Positions 1-7,995 of a DNA stretch of 60,890 nucleotides are shown piece by piece. Numbering within the stretch: position 1 is the first letter of the stretch; every line of letters starts with the position of its first letter. A model generated the notes under the pieces. It did no database searches. It was not told the DNA's origin and worked only from the letters and a program-made list of their open reading frames with translations. A program made the position numbers and the translations under genes. Source of the DNA: an uncultured Eubacteriales bacterium (lineage in GTDB: Bacteria > Bacillota > Clostridia > Christensenellales > Borkfalkiaceae); NCBI GenBank assembly GCA_902767225.1, contig CACXGN010000011.1:1-60890 (forward strand). The letters run 5' to 3'.

Positions 1-32
1 ATTCAAATCCCATTTCACTTACTTTCAAACAT

Positions 33-65
33 AAAAAGAGACGGGCATGTAGCCAGTCTCTTTTT
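33..65 (-). terminator. Intrinsic terminator of tRNA-Ser
   Basis: A 10-bp perfect inverted repeat (AAAAAGAGAC / GTCTCTTTTT) lies directly after the tRNA 3' end and ends in a U-run when read on the minus strand. Confidence 0.8.
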
Positions 66-66
66 A

Positions 67-158
67 TGGCGGAGAAGATGGGATTTGAACCCATGCTACG
101 CTTAACACATACTACTCCCTTAGCAGGGGAGCCCCTTGAACCACTTGGGTACTTCTCC
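67..158 (-). tRNA. tRNA-Ser (anticodon GCU)
   Basis: On the minus strand the 7-bp acceptor stem GGAGAAG/CTTCTCC closes the molecule, followed by G and an encoded CCA end. The anticodon stem CTCCC/GGGAG frames the loop CTGCTAA, so the anticodon is GCU, which reads AGC/AGU serine codons. A long variable arm, typical of class II tRNAs, lies between the anticodon and T arms. The T loop TTCAAAT is canonical. Length is 92 nt with CCA. Confidence 0.95.
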
Positions 159-450
159 AAATTGCCAATTAAATAAAACGAATATTAAGTTTTTTTGCCT
201 TTCGGCGACCCTGCTAAGGTTTCCGCAGCAGGGGGACGACGCGTTAACAAACAGTTCGGTGAACTGTTTGTAGCCAAAGTCGCGAACGAACTATGTTCGG
301 AGCCGGCACGAAGTGACCTTGAACCACTTGGGTACTTCTCCAAATTGCCAAATAATAAAACGAATATTAAGTTTTTTGCCTTTCAGCGACCCTGCTAAGG
401 TTTCCGCAGCAGGGGGACGACGCGTTAACAAACAGTTCGGTGAACTGTTT
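134..450. repeat. Tandem duplication covering the 5' part of tRNA-Ser and its upstream region
   Basis: Bases 134-269 recur at 317-450 with only a few differences (offset about 183 bp). Each copy holds the first ~25 nt of tRNA-Ser, an AT-rich stretch, a hairpin CCCTGCT...AGCAGGG and a 9-bp palindrome AAACAGTTC/GAACTGTTT. Between them, 270-316 contains further short palindromes (CGAACTATGTTCG; GCACGAAGTGAC). The second copy lacks the rest of the tRNA, so it is a 5' tRNA fragment, not a gene. Bases 451-537 are AT-rich with nothing recognisable. Confidence 0.85.
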
Positions 451-537
451 ATCGATACAAAATCGTTACTTCAAGTGAAAATAATGTTATCATAAAAAAC
501 TTTATTTGTCAAAGTATTTTTTATTTTTTTCGGCAAT

Positions 538-1455
538 TTATAAAATAATATCGGAATCAAGGTTATCTTGCGACTTTTCTTCCGTTATCGGGCGCTTCGC
601 CGTTCCGATTATAACTTTTTCACGCGTGGGGGAATATTTGTCCTTGCGGAGTTTTTTACTGTCTACTATTTTACCGTCTTTTTTTATCAGCAAATATCCC
701 TCGCTTGCCGTTCCCGATTTAGGATAAGTTAAAATTTTGCTTTCGCCTTCGAAAAGGTCGGGATATTTACATGCCGTATCGGTTATTATCTCCTTTTCGG
801 GCGGTTCGATACTTCCCGTTACCACGCTTTTGCGTTCGTAATCGAACTGTCTTTTTTCCCCGTAAATTTTAACGGTAAGTTTTTTTCCGTCAGCGGCGGT
901 TCTGATAATTATAGGGTTATCAGTATCGTTAATAAATTTCAAGTCCGCCCAGCCGGAATTTACCATTGCGTCAAAACTCGGCGCAACGTAACTTACTTTT
1001 AACGAGTGTGGGTGAAATTCGGAAACAGGGAGACCTGCAAGCAGAACTGCGTTATAAAGGGTTGTTGAAACCTGACAAACGCCACCGCCGACTCCGTCTA
1101 TAAATTCTCCGCCGACTATGATTTTTGCGCTTTTATATCCGCGACGGGTAGTGCGTTCGCCGACGGTATGATTAAAAGAAAATTCATTGCCTACGTCTAT
1201 AAGCGTTTTATCGAGTGATTTTGCGGCAAGCATAATATTATTTTTCCGTTCGGCGGAAGACTTGGAATAATCCGTGGAAAACTCCGCCCTTAAAACAATT
1301 TTTTGGGGCTTTAAGTCGTAAAACGGCATATAGCAAAAAGTATTTGCAAAGGCTTTTTGCCCCGAACGGTCAAAATCGGATTTTCCAACGGGCGAAAGAG
1401 TAACCGTCAATACGGCGGCAAGTAAAACCGCGGCGCGCATCAAAAATTTTTTCAT
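538..1455 (-). CDS. VanW-like family protein
   Basis: This 305-residue protein is predicted to be exported: residues 1-21 form a basic-then-hydrophobic signal or anchor. The central part carries the VanW family signature GVGGGVCQVSTTLYNA near residue 121, preceded by FSFNHTVGERTTRRGY. The C-terminal ~80 residues resemble a G5-type extracellular module. VanW-like proteins occur in glycopeptide-resistance clusters but are far more common as uncharacterised envelope proteins, and no vanA/B-type ligase genes are near, so a role in resistance should not be assumed. The gene is monocistronic, divergent from the ATP-grasp gene, and has no obvious Shine-Dalgarno sequence. Confidence 0.85.
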   Translation of the reverse strand: MKKFLMRAAVLLAAVLTVTLSPVGKSDFDRSGQKAFANTFCYMPFYDLKPQKIVLRAEFSTDYSKSSAERKNNIMLAAKSLDKTLIDVGNEFSFNHTVGERTTRRGYKSAKIIVGGEFIDGVGGGVCQVSTTLYNAVLLAGLPVSEFHPHSLKVSYVAPSFDAMVNSGWADLKFINDTDNPIIIRTAADGKKLTVKIYGEKRQFDYERKSVVTGSIEPPEKEIITDTACKYPDLFEGESKILTYPKSGTASEGYLLIKKDGKIVDSKKLRKDKYSPTREKVIIGTAKRPITEEKSQDNLDSDIIL

Positions 1456-1513
1456 AAATCTTATTATGCGGAAAAAGTCTGATTTTAACCGTTTTTTAAT
1501 TATTTACGTTTAC

Positions 1514-1542
1514 TTGCAAAATTTTCCGCTTTAAGGTAAAAT
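1514..1542 (+). promoter_or_regulatory. Sigma-A promoter of ATP-grasp gene (leaderless)
   Basis: TTGCAA-17 bp-TAAAAT. The -10 box ends 7 nt before the ATG at 1550, so transcription should begin at or within one base of the start codon. Confidence 0.65.
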
Positions 1543-1549
1543 AAGGAAT

Positions 1550-2428
1550 ATGAAAGGCGCAATAATAATCAATCCGTATTTAATCCCCAAAGAAAGCGTT
1601 GATCAAGCCGAAAGGCTTAAAGCCGAATTTGAAGGTTTTGGGGTAAAGACGGATATAATCACGGACGGATTTATTCGCTCGGCAATAAAAGATAATAAGG
1701 TTGCTACGGAGTTTTGCGGCTATGATTTTGCCGTGTATTTGGATAAAGACAAGTATTTATCTGTGCAACTGGAAAAAGCGGGAATAAGGCTATTTAATTC
1801 GCACGCGGCGATAAGGGTTTGCGACGATAAGGGAGAGACCTATCTCGCGCTTATCGGTAGCGAACTGAATATCCCCGATACGATATTCGGCGCGTTATGT
1901 TACGGCGAAAAAACAGAGATATCAAAAAGCGCGTTAGATACAATTGCGGATAAATTAGGATTTCCTATCGTCGTTAAGGAAAGTTACGGATCGAGAGGGA
2001 ACGGTGTGTATCTTGCAAGAACGATGGAAGAACTTGTTTCAGTTTCTGAAAAAGTTAAATTAAAACCGCATCTATACCAAAAGTATTTAGGATATAAAAA
2101 AGGCGTCGATATTCGGGTTATGGTGATAGGGGGCGAGGCTGTTTCCGCAATGGAGAGAGTGAACGAAAGTGATTTTAGGTCGAATGTAGCTCTTGGTGGA
2201 AAAGGAGAACGGTTCAAATTAACGCCCGAAATTAAGTCGGCCGCGGAAACCGCCGCAAAAACGCTCGGGCTTGACTATTGCGGGGTAGACGTGATTTTCG
2301 GAGAGAACGATAAACCGTATATCTGCGAAGTCAATTCAAACGCTTTTTTTGCCGAAACCGAGAAAGTTACGGGCGTGAACGTCGCAAAAAAATATGCCGA
2401 GTATATTTTGAAAACCTTAAATAAGTAA
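1550..2428 (+). CDS. ATP-grasp family ligase (RimK-like)
   Basis: This 292-residue protein resembles the RimK/ATP-grasp ligases, which join a carboxylate to an amino acid or peptide through an acyl-phosphate. The ATP-binding segment GFPIVVKESYGSRGNGVYL lies near residues 136-155 (nucleotide-binding Lys and Gly-rich loop). DIRVMVIGG follows near 188, and the C-terminal metal-binding motif CEVNSNAFF is near 258. Substrate cannot be inferred: the family includes ribosomal S6 modification, cofactor F420 and peptide ligases. It stands alone between the divergent VanW gene and a convergent membrane protein gene, ending at a shared bidirectional terminator. Confidence 0.8.
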   Translation: MKGAIIINPYLIPKESVDQAERLKAEFEGFGVKTDIITDGFIRSAIKDNKVATEFCGYDFAVYLDKDKYLSVQLEKAGIRLFNSHAAIRVCDDKGETYLALIGSELNIPDTIFGALCYGEKTEISKSALDTIADKLGFPIVVKESYGSRGNGVYLARTMEELVSVSEKVKLKPHLYQKYLGYKKGVDIRVMVIGGEAVSAMERVNESDFRSNVALGGKGERFKLTPEIKSAAETAAKTLGLDYCGVDVIFGENDKPYICEVNSNAFFAETEKVTGVNVAKKYAEYILKTLNK

Positions 2429-2434
2429 ATAAAA

Positions 2435-2466
2435 AGCCCCGTTCCGCGCTTACGCGGAACGGGGCT
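2435..2466. terminator. Bidirectional terminator
   Basis: 14-bp perfect stem AGCCCCGTTCCGCG / CGCGGAACGGGGCT with a 4-nt loop, flanked by A- and T-rich sequence, between two convergent genes. Confidence 0.9.
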
Positions 2467-2482
2467 AAATTATATAGTCAAA

Positions 2483-3916
2483 TTAAAATTTTTTAAAGTT
2501 TAGTCTGAACTTTTTACCGAGCGGAAAATCGGCGGTTTTTGTTTCGTTTCCACGTTCGGTGAACGCCACCATAAGCGTTAAAATGATCATTGTCGGAACG
2601 GCTATAAATTCACAGGTATCGATAAACGCGTAAAGTTCAATTCCCAAAAACGCAAGCGTTAAAAAGAAGTTGCGATCGGAATTCGTTCTGCCTAAAATTC
2701 TTAACCGTTTATAATAGTAGTAAACATAAACGACAAGTCCGACGATACCCATCGTCGCCATAACTTCAAACAATACCGAGTGGAAGTTGAAAGTAGTTAC
2801 CGCGCCGAATTCGTAAAATACCGGATTCATAAGGACATCGTTATAAAACCCGAGCCCCACGCCGAAAATGGGGTTATTCATAAAGCAGTATACGGCGCAA
2901 GTGTATAGGGGGGTTCTTCCGCTGTCGTTATAAAGTAGATCCTTAAACTTTTCAATTAACTTGCCAAAATCTAAAAAGAGCGAAGCCGCCGCCCAGCATA
3001 AAGTTATTATAAGAAGGACGTAAAGAGCGAAATGAACGCGCTTATAACTTTTCATACGGATAAGCGTGAACACGACGTATACGGGGGACAAAAGCAACAT
3101 TAAAAAGAACGCGCCGTCGCTTCTCGATACGTATGCAGAAACGTAGAAGAACGCCAAAAGAATCAACCATGGGAAAATCATATCCGTTTTGGTTATTCTA
3201 TAAAAGCACAAAGGCGTTGCAAGAAGAATAAGGCTTGCCACACAGTTTGTATGCCCCCAGCCCATAGAAGAGAACTGATATATCTTTCCGTTATCGAACT
3301 GTCCGTTGTTTAGGTAGATGGTTAAATATTTTAAGCAAAGTTCCGCGGCGCAGGATAGGGCTACGATTATCAAAACATCGATAAGATAAAGTTTTAAGTC
3401 AAAATCTTTCGGGGGGCGGATACTGTTTGTAAATATCAAATAAATGGCAAGCAGCATAACTCCGCAGCCGATAATGGTAGAAAACCCGTTTAAATATAGC
3501 GCCGTGTAAAACGAGCCGAGCCCGCCTATGAGCATGGCAATAGATACCAAAATCAATGGCAAAAACATTTCGCCGAAGCGGAATTTTGCAGGATAGAAAA
3601 AAAAGTGTGCGACAAGGCAAACTGCGGCGGGCGCCAAAATTATATATAGCGCTACGGAAGAAAAGACAGACAGATCCCCGAATATAAACGCGAAAGTGCA
3701 GATAATAGGTAGGGTAGGCGTTATATCTTCGAAAATCAAAAGAATTGCGCAAAAGAAAAACACATAAAGCGCAAGTCCCAACTGCCATAGATTTACCTGA
3801 TATGCCGACAGGGCTATAAGGCTGATTATTATAGGGAATACTCTACTGTAAATAAAAGGAGCAAGAAATTCACGCAAAGAGAGTATCCCGTTTAGTTTTT
3901 TCGCAACTTCAACCAT
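2483..3916 (-). CDS. O-antigen ligase / Wzy-like polysaccharide membrane protein
   Basis: A 477-residue, very hydrophobic protein with about 11-12 predicted membrane segments and a larger hydrophilic loop in the second half, where NPIFGVGLGFYND and NFHSVLFEVMATMGIVGL match the Wzy/WaaL (O-antigen ligase-like) pattern. Such proteins polymerise or transfer lipid-linked glycans on the outer face of the membrane. It is divergent from an ABC exporter gene, and two chain-length-like genes follow, suggesting a small envelope-polysaccharide set, although no glycosyltransferases are adjacent. A promoter TTGTTA-17-TATAAT leaves only about 2 nt of 5' UTR. Confidence 0.8.
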   Translation of the reverse strand: MVEVAKKLNGILSLREFLAPFIYSRVFPIIISLIALSAYQVNLWQLGLALYVFFFCAILLIFEDITPTLPIICTFAFIFGDLSVFSSVALYIILAPAAVCLVAHFFFYPAKFRFGEMFLPLILVSIAMLIGGLGSFYTALYLNGFSTIIGCGVMLLAIYLIFTNSIRPPKDFDLKLYLIDVLIIVALSCAAELCLKYLTIYLNNGQFDNGKIYQFSSMGWGHTNCVASLILLATPLCFYRITKTDMIFPWLILLAFFYVSAYVSRSDGAFFLMLLLSPVYVVFTLIRMKSYKRVHFALYVLLIITLCWAAASLFLDFGKLIEKFKDLLYNDSGRTPLYTCAVYCFMNNPIFGVGLGFYNDVLMNPVFYEFGAVTTFNFHSVLFEVMATMGIVGLVVYVYYYYKRLRILGRTNSDRNFFLTLAFLGIELYAFIDTCEFIAVPTMIILTLMVAFTERGNETKTADFPLGKKFRLNFKKF

Positions 3917-3925
3917 AACTCTTTA

Positions 3926-3954
3926 ATTATAAAGCAAATTTAAAAGAATAACAA
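3926..3954 (-). promoter_or_regulatory. Sigma-A promoter of Wzy-like gene
   Basis: On the minus strand TTGTTA-17 bp-TATAAT; the -10 box ends 9 nt before the ATG at 3916, so the mRNA is nearly leaderless. Confidence 0.65.
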
Positions 3955-4000
3955 GTCGAAATATAGAGTTTTAAAAAATATTTAGTCTGTTTTTCTGCAC

Positions 4001-4029
4001 TTTACACGATTAAAAAAGTGTGTTAATAT
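4001..4029 (+). promoter_or_regulatory. Sigma-A promoter of ABC exporter
   Basis: TTTACA-17 bp-TAATAT. Its predicted start near 4036 lies downstream of the GTG at 4020, which argues for the ATG at 4065 as the true start codon. Confidence 0.6.
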
Positions 4030-4064
4030 TAAAAGGTTATAAACATAGGAATTATTTTTACGGT

Positions 4065-5735
4065 ATGAGCGATAAAAACACTTTAAAATGGATAAGAGAA
4101 AGGTCTAAATCACAGCGTGGCAATATCGCGCTTTTGGTGGCACTTAACGTCTTGTTTTCTATGCTTTTAGTCGGCTTTGCGATTGCTATAAAAACGGTGA
4201 TAGACGGGGCGATCGAAGGTGCCAAAACCGGTGAAACGACTAAACTTATAGTGGGCGCGTCCGTCCTTGTGGCAATAATATTTTTGCAGTTTGTTTTAAG
4301 ATTTTCGGTCAACTATCTTGCTGAAAAAATCAAGGCAAAGTTAGAACTCGAATACAGAGAATATATTTTCGATCAGATTTTAAAGAAAAAATATTCCGAA
4401 ATAAACCGTTATCACAGCGGCGAACTTATAAATAGGATCACGGCGGATGTTTCGGTGGTAAGCGAAAGCGTTTCTTCCATCGTTCCGTCGGTAGTGGCGG
4501 CGGTGGCAAGGCTCGTTTTTGCCGTGGCGGCGCTAATATATTTAGACTGGATCTTCGCTATCGCTTTTACCGTGGCGGGAATACTAGTATTTTCGGTAAT
4601 AAGCGTTATGCGTAAAAAGTTGAAATCTTTGCATAAGGGCGTTCAGGAAACGGACGGGAAAGCCCGTTCTTTTATGCAAGAGTGCATTGAAAATCTTCTC
4701 GCAATAAAAGCATTTTCGGTAAACTCTAAAATAGAAAAAAAGGAAGACGAATTATTAGGCGAACATTTAAAAGTCAAAATGAAACGCGCGTCTTACTCCG
4801 TTGTCGGCAACGCGACCTATAACTTTATTTTTTCCGCGGGATATGCGTTTGCTCTTATTTACGGCGCGGTTAAAATACTCGGCGGGGTTTTGACCTACGG
4901 TTCACTTTCCGCGATATTGCAACTTGTGAACAACGTGCAAGTACCCTTTGCATCGCTATCCGAGGCTGTCCCCAGATTTTTTTCTATGCTTGCATCGGCG
5001 GAAAGGCTTATTGAGATAGAAGAAGTTGAAAACGAAAGCGTGGAAAAGGTCGTTTCCGCGGAAAATACCTATCTTAAAATGAGAAGTTTGGTAATTAAAG
5101 ACCTTTCTTTTGCTTACGACAGGCAAAACGTTTTGGAAAATGTTAACGCGGTGATAAATAAAGGCGACTTTTTAATGATAGAGGGTAGTTCCGGAATAGG
5201 AAAGAGCACCCTTATAAAACTTTTGCTCGGCGTATATTCGCCGACAGACGGCGAAATATATTTCGATATGGGGTCTAATAAGACGCCCGTCTTTTCGGGA
5301 ACGAGGAGCATGTTTTCATATGTGCCGCAAGGCAATATGGTCTTTTCCGGAACGATAAAAGAAAACGTTTCGTTCACTCACCCGGAAGCCACGGAAGAAG
5401 AGATCGACAGGGCGCTTTTTATCAGTCACTCCAAAGAATTTATAGAGGAATTGCCGAACGGCATCGAGACGGTGATCGGCGAAAAGGGCGCGGGGCTATC
5501 GGAAGGGCAGATCCAACGTATTGCAATCGCGAGAGCAATTTTATCCAAGGCACCGATAATGATACTTGACGAGGCTACGAGTGCGCTCGACGAAGAAACC
5601 GAAAAGAAGGTTTTGGAAAATCTTAAAAGTCTAAAAAACGTAACTTTAATAATTATTTCGCATAAAAAAGCGGCGCAATCTATTTGCAACAGAAAGCTTA
5701 AAATCAGCAAAAAAAGGCTTTTTGAAGTGGTTTAA
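4065..5735 (+). CDS. ABC transporter, fused permease and ATPase (exporter type)
   Basis: A 556-residue half-transporter. The N-terminal ~300 residues hold about six membrane helices of the exporter (ABC type-1) fold; the C-terminal domain has Walker A GSSGIGKST, a signature LSEGQIQ (usual LSGGQ), Walker B IMILDEATSALD and the switch histidine in ISHKK. Such proteins export lipids, peptides or glycans as dimers. The start is the ATG at 4065 with an upstream AGGA; an in-frame GTG at 4020 lies upstream of the predicted transcription start. It is followed by two Wzz-like genes and faces the Wzy-like gene, so a lipid-linked oligosaccharide is a possible cargo (inference). Confidence 0.88.
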   Translation: MSDKNTLKWIRERSKSQRGNIALLVALNVLFSMLLVGFAIAIKTVIDGAIEGAKTGETTKLIVGASVLVAIIFLQFVLRFSVNYLAEKIKAKLELEYREYIFDQILKKKYSEINRYHSGELINRITADVSVVSESVSSIVPSVVAAVARLVFAVAALIYLDWIFAIAFTVAGILVFSVISVMRKKLKSLHKGVQETDGKARSFMQECIENLLAIKAFSVNSKIEKKEDELLGEHLKVKMKRASYSVVGNATYNFIFSAGYAFALIYGAVKILGGVLTYGSLSAILQLVNNVQVPFASLSEAVPRFFSMLASAERLIEIEEVENESVEKVVSAENTYLKMRSLVIKDLSFAYDRQNVLENVNAVINKGDFLMIEGSSGIGKSTLIKLLLGVYSPTDGEIYFDMGSNKTPVFSGTRSMFSYVPQGNMVFSGTIKENVSFTHPEATEEEIDRALFISHSKEFIEELPNGIETVIGEKGAGLSEGQIQRIAIARAILSKAPIMILDEATSALDEETEKKVLENLKSLKNVTLIIISHKKAAQSICNRKLKISKKRLFEVV

Positions 5736-5777
5736 TAGATTAATATAATAAAATTTATAAAAGTTTATGCTTTTGTA

Positions 5778-5805
5778 TTGATTTTTTTCGTTTTTATGGT
5801 AAAAT
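5778..5805 (+). promoter_or_regulatory. Sigma-A promoter of the Wzz-like pair
   Basis: TTGATT-16 bp-TAAAAT, with a 5' UTR of about 53 nt before the ATG at 5866. Confidence 0.55.
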
Positions 5806-5865
5806 ATAAGAACGGAAAAATAAAGTTACATATTTTTTGACAAGCGTAAAGGAGTTTATCCGATC

Positions 5866-6726
5866 ATGGAAGAACAAAGTCTTGAGAATTTACAGCAGAA
5901 CGATTCTGTCAGAAGAATTCTGTTTGCCATAAGAAAAAGTTGGATTCTCATAATTTTAATAGTTGCGCTTTTTATCGGCGGCGGTTTTGCATACAGTAGA
6001 TTGCGTAAACCGGTTTATACTGCGAGTCAGTCGGTTATATACAAGGCCATGCCGAAAAAGGGTTCTTCGGGCGCATCCGAGGGCGACGCACAGATAACCT
6101 ATCAGTATTTATCCACAGTTGCTGATTTCTGCGACGAAGGTTGCGTGGTAGACCGAGCGAATTTCTACTGGGAAAAATTCGTCGAATACCGTGCAAAAGA
6201 TCCTGCGCTTACAATGACTAATTTTGTTGAGATGATTAAAGCGGCTACTGAAGGCGACGATCTTTATTATACCTATTCCACCGATAAAAGCGGAAAAACG
6301 TATTTCTTGGGTGAAAGAATAAAGGTCGCATCTTCTAAAAACGGCGGCGGCGGTGACGTGAGTTTTAAAATGACGTTAAGCCTTACAGACTCTAACCGTG
6401 ACGATGCCGTAAATAAAGTTAAACTGCTTGTTGAGGCGGTGAATCAAGAGGCTGTCGCATTAAAGCAAGGCGCTGAGCCCGATTCCGAAAATTATAAGTA
6501 TTTCTACGTTAAAGTCCACTTATTAGACTGCGGTTCTGCGGGTGTAAGTTCGGATATTAACGTAACGAGAATTTTGACTGTGTTTGCCATTATAGGGCTT
6601 GCGGTCGCGCTCGTTGTAGTTTACCTTAAAAACGTGCTGAATAGAACCGTTCGCGATAAGGAAGAACTGGAATTCTTAACCGGAACGAACGTGCTTTCGT
6701 TTATTGAAGATCAGGGGGGTAACTAA
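5866..6726 (+). CDS. Wzz/YveK-like polysaccharide co-polymerase
   Basis: A 286-residue protein with the chain-length-determinant architecture: a short cytoplasmic N terminus, a first membrane helix at about 27-46, a large extracytoplasmic domain beginning RKPVYTASQSVIY, and a second helix at about 228-252 before a short cytoplasmic tail. In Gram-positives these proteins work with a tyrosine kinase (YwqD/CpsD) and a polymerase to set glycan length. No kinase is fused or adjacent. The next gene starts 4 nt after the stop and encodes a related protein, so they are probably co-translated and may form a hetero-complex. Confidence 0.8.
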   Translation: MEEQSLENLQQNDSVRRILFAIRKSWILIILIVALFIGGGFAYSRLRKPVYTASQSVIYKAMPKKGSSGASEGDAQITYQYLSTVADFCDEGCVVDRANFYWEKFVEYRAKDPALTMTNFVEMIKAATEGDDLYYTYSTDKSGKTYFLGERIKVASSKNGGGGDVSFKMTLSLTDSNRDDAVNKVKLLVEAVNQEAVALKQGAEPDSENYKYFYVKVHLLDCGSAGVSSDINVTRILTVFAIIGLAVALVVVYLKNVLNRTVRDKEELEFLTGTNVLSFIEDQGGN

Positions 6727-6729
6727 GAT

Positions 6730-7434
6730 ATGGAAGAAAAAGAAACAGTTCAAGTCGCTCCTGAAATAAGCGAACCCGCGAGAAGAGAGTTCCCGCTATT
6801 TAGAATAATATATAGGAATTTGCTTTTAATTCTTATAATTACTATATTATTCGGTATCGGCGGCACGGTTTACGGATATCTTAACGCGAAGCCGACCTAC
6901 ACCGCAACTTGCGACGTTATATTATCCGTTGAACTTACGAATAAAAAAGAAGACGAAAACACTTCGCTTGCAAGATCCTTTATGCCGACTATTGCGGACC
7001 TTATTACTACAAGAAAGATCGTTACAACGGCGCAATCTTATCACGGTTTAGGAATTTACGGCGGTGCAATTAAGATAGCTTACGATACTTCGAGTCTTAT
7101 ATTCAGTATAGGATATTCGGACGTTAGCATACAATCCGCGACGGAGAAACTTCAAGACGTTTTAAGGGCGATCAAAGAAGAGCTTACCACCGGCACGGAA
7201 AAGCCGATCAACGTTAAGTCGATAGGATTTACCGAAACGCAAAATTCTTTCGTTATCACAAGTTACAGCGATAAAAATTTATATATCGTGCTCGGCGTGG
7301 TTATAGGGCTTGCCGTCGGAATTATTATTTCGCTTTTAACTTATATTCTCGATAATAAAGTTAAGGATATAAACGAACTCGAAGAACTATCCGGAACGAG
7401 CGTTCTTGCGATGATAGAAAAACAGGAAAACTGA
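6730..7434 (+). CDS. Wzz/YveK-like protein, second copy
   Basis: A 234-residue relative of the preceding gene: first helix at about 28-48, extracytoplasmic domain starting KPTYTATCDVIL, second helix at about 181-203. The C termini of the two proteins match closely (ELEFLTGTNVLSFIE versus ELEELSGTSVLAMIE), evidence of ancient duplication. It lacks a Walker motif, so no tyrosine kinase domain is present. It ends the transcript, followed by a hairpin terminator at 7447. Confidence 0.78.
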   Translation: MEEKETVQVAPEISEPARREFPLFRIIYRNLLLILIITILFGIGGTVYGYLNAKPTYTATCDVILSVELTNKKEDENTSLARSFMPTIADLITTRKIVTTAQSYHGLGIYGGAIKIAYDTSSLIFSIGYSDVSIQSATEKLQDVLRAIKEELTTGTEKPINVKSIGFTETQNSFVITSYSDKNLYIVLGVVIGLAVGIIISLLTYILDNKVKDINELEELSGTSVLAMIEKQEN

Positions 7435-7446
7435 TTTTTATTAAAG

Positions 7447-7470
7447 ACTGCGCTTCGCGGCGCAGTTTTT
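7447..7470 (+). terminator. Intrinsic terminator
   Basis: Stem ACTGCGC/GCGCAGT followed by TTTTT, after the second Wzz-like gene. Confidence 0.8.
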
Positions 7471-7509
7471 ATTTGGGATAGACTAAAATAAAAAAGGAGA
7501 AAGGTTATT

Positions 7510-7938
7510 ATGACTATTGAAGAATTAAAGAAAATAAAGATCGACGCGATGAAAAACCACGATAAAGACGCCGTAACCGCATTAAATGCGCTTATCAATA
7601 AACTTATGCTTGAATCGATAGAGAAAAAGGCGGCGGGAACCGAAATGACCGACGCGGACTTTACTAGAATTATTCAAAAGACGATCAACGAACTTAAAGA
7701 AGAGAGAGAAGGCTTTATAAAGGCGGGAAGGGAAGAAACGGTTTTAAGTTTGAATAACCAGATCGCCACGGTGGAAAAGTATTTACCTAAAATGCTTAGC
7801 GAAGAAGAGATCGCGAATATAATAAACGGGCTTAACGATAAATCCGTTCCGTCCGTTATGAAACACTTTAAGGCGGAATATGCCGGAAAAGTGGACATGA
7901 AACTCGTGGGGACGGTCTTAAAATCGATTGTAGGTTAA
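7510..7938 (+). CDS. yqeY: GatB/YqeY domain protein
   Basis: A 142-residue protein matching the stand-alone YqeY family throughout its usual length: N-terminal helices with AMKNHDKDAVTALNALINKL and a C-terminal GatB/Yqey-type domain ending KHFKAEYAGKVDMKLVGTVL. The domain is related to the tRNA-binding tail of GatB amidotransferase; the cellular role of YqeY is not settled. A good Shine-Dalgarno (AAGGAGAAAGG) precedes the ATG. The gene lies between two terminators, so it is probably transcribed alone. Confidence 0.88.
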   Translation: MTIEELKKIKIDAMKNHDKDAVTALNALINKLMLESIEKKAAGTEMTDADFTRIIQKTINELKEEREGFIKAGREETVLSLNNQIATVEKYLPKMLSEEEIANIINGLNDKSVPSVMKHFKAEYAGKVDMKLVGTVLKSIVG

Positions 7939-7953
7939 TAGTTACGGATATTG

Positions 7954-7981
7954 CCGACGGTGACATCACCGTCGGTTTTTT
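7954..7981 (+). terminator. Terminator of yqeY overlapping the alr promoter
   Basis: 10-bp perfect stem CCGACGGTGA/TCACCGTCGG followed by TTTTTT. The -35 region of the next gene lies inside the hairpin. Confidence 0.85.
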
Positions 7982-7989
7982 CATATTAT
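7960..7989 (+). promoter_or_regulatory. Sigma-A promoter of alr, nested in a terminator (leaderless)
   Basis: GTGACA-18 bp-TATTAT; the -10 box ends 6 nt before the ATG at 7996, predicting transcription starting on the start codon. Confidence 0.55.
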
Positions 7990-7995
7990 GTGATT

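Noticed and set aside
195..495. Overlapping plus-strand ORFs (67 and 60 residues) next to tRNA-Ser
   Set aside because: They only translate the duplicated palindromic tRNA-flanking DNA, share the same repeat in both, and have no ribosome-binding site.
538..1455. VanW-like gene as evidence of vancomycin resistance
   Set aside because: No vanA/B ligase, vanH, vanX or VanRS homologues are present; VanW-like proteins are common outside resistance clusters.
7951..7995. Longer alr reading frame starting at 7951
   Set aside because: Its extra 15 codons lie in the terminator hairpin of the previous gene; the promoter and the family N terminus support 7996.
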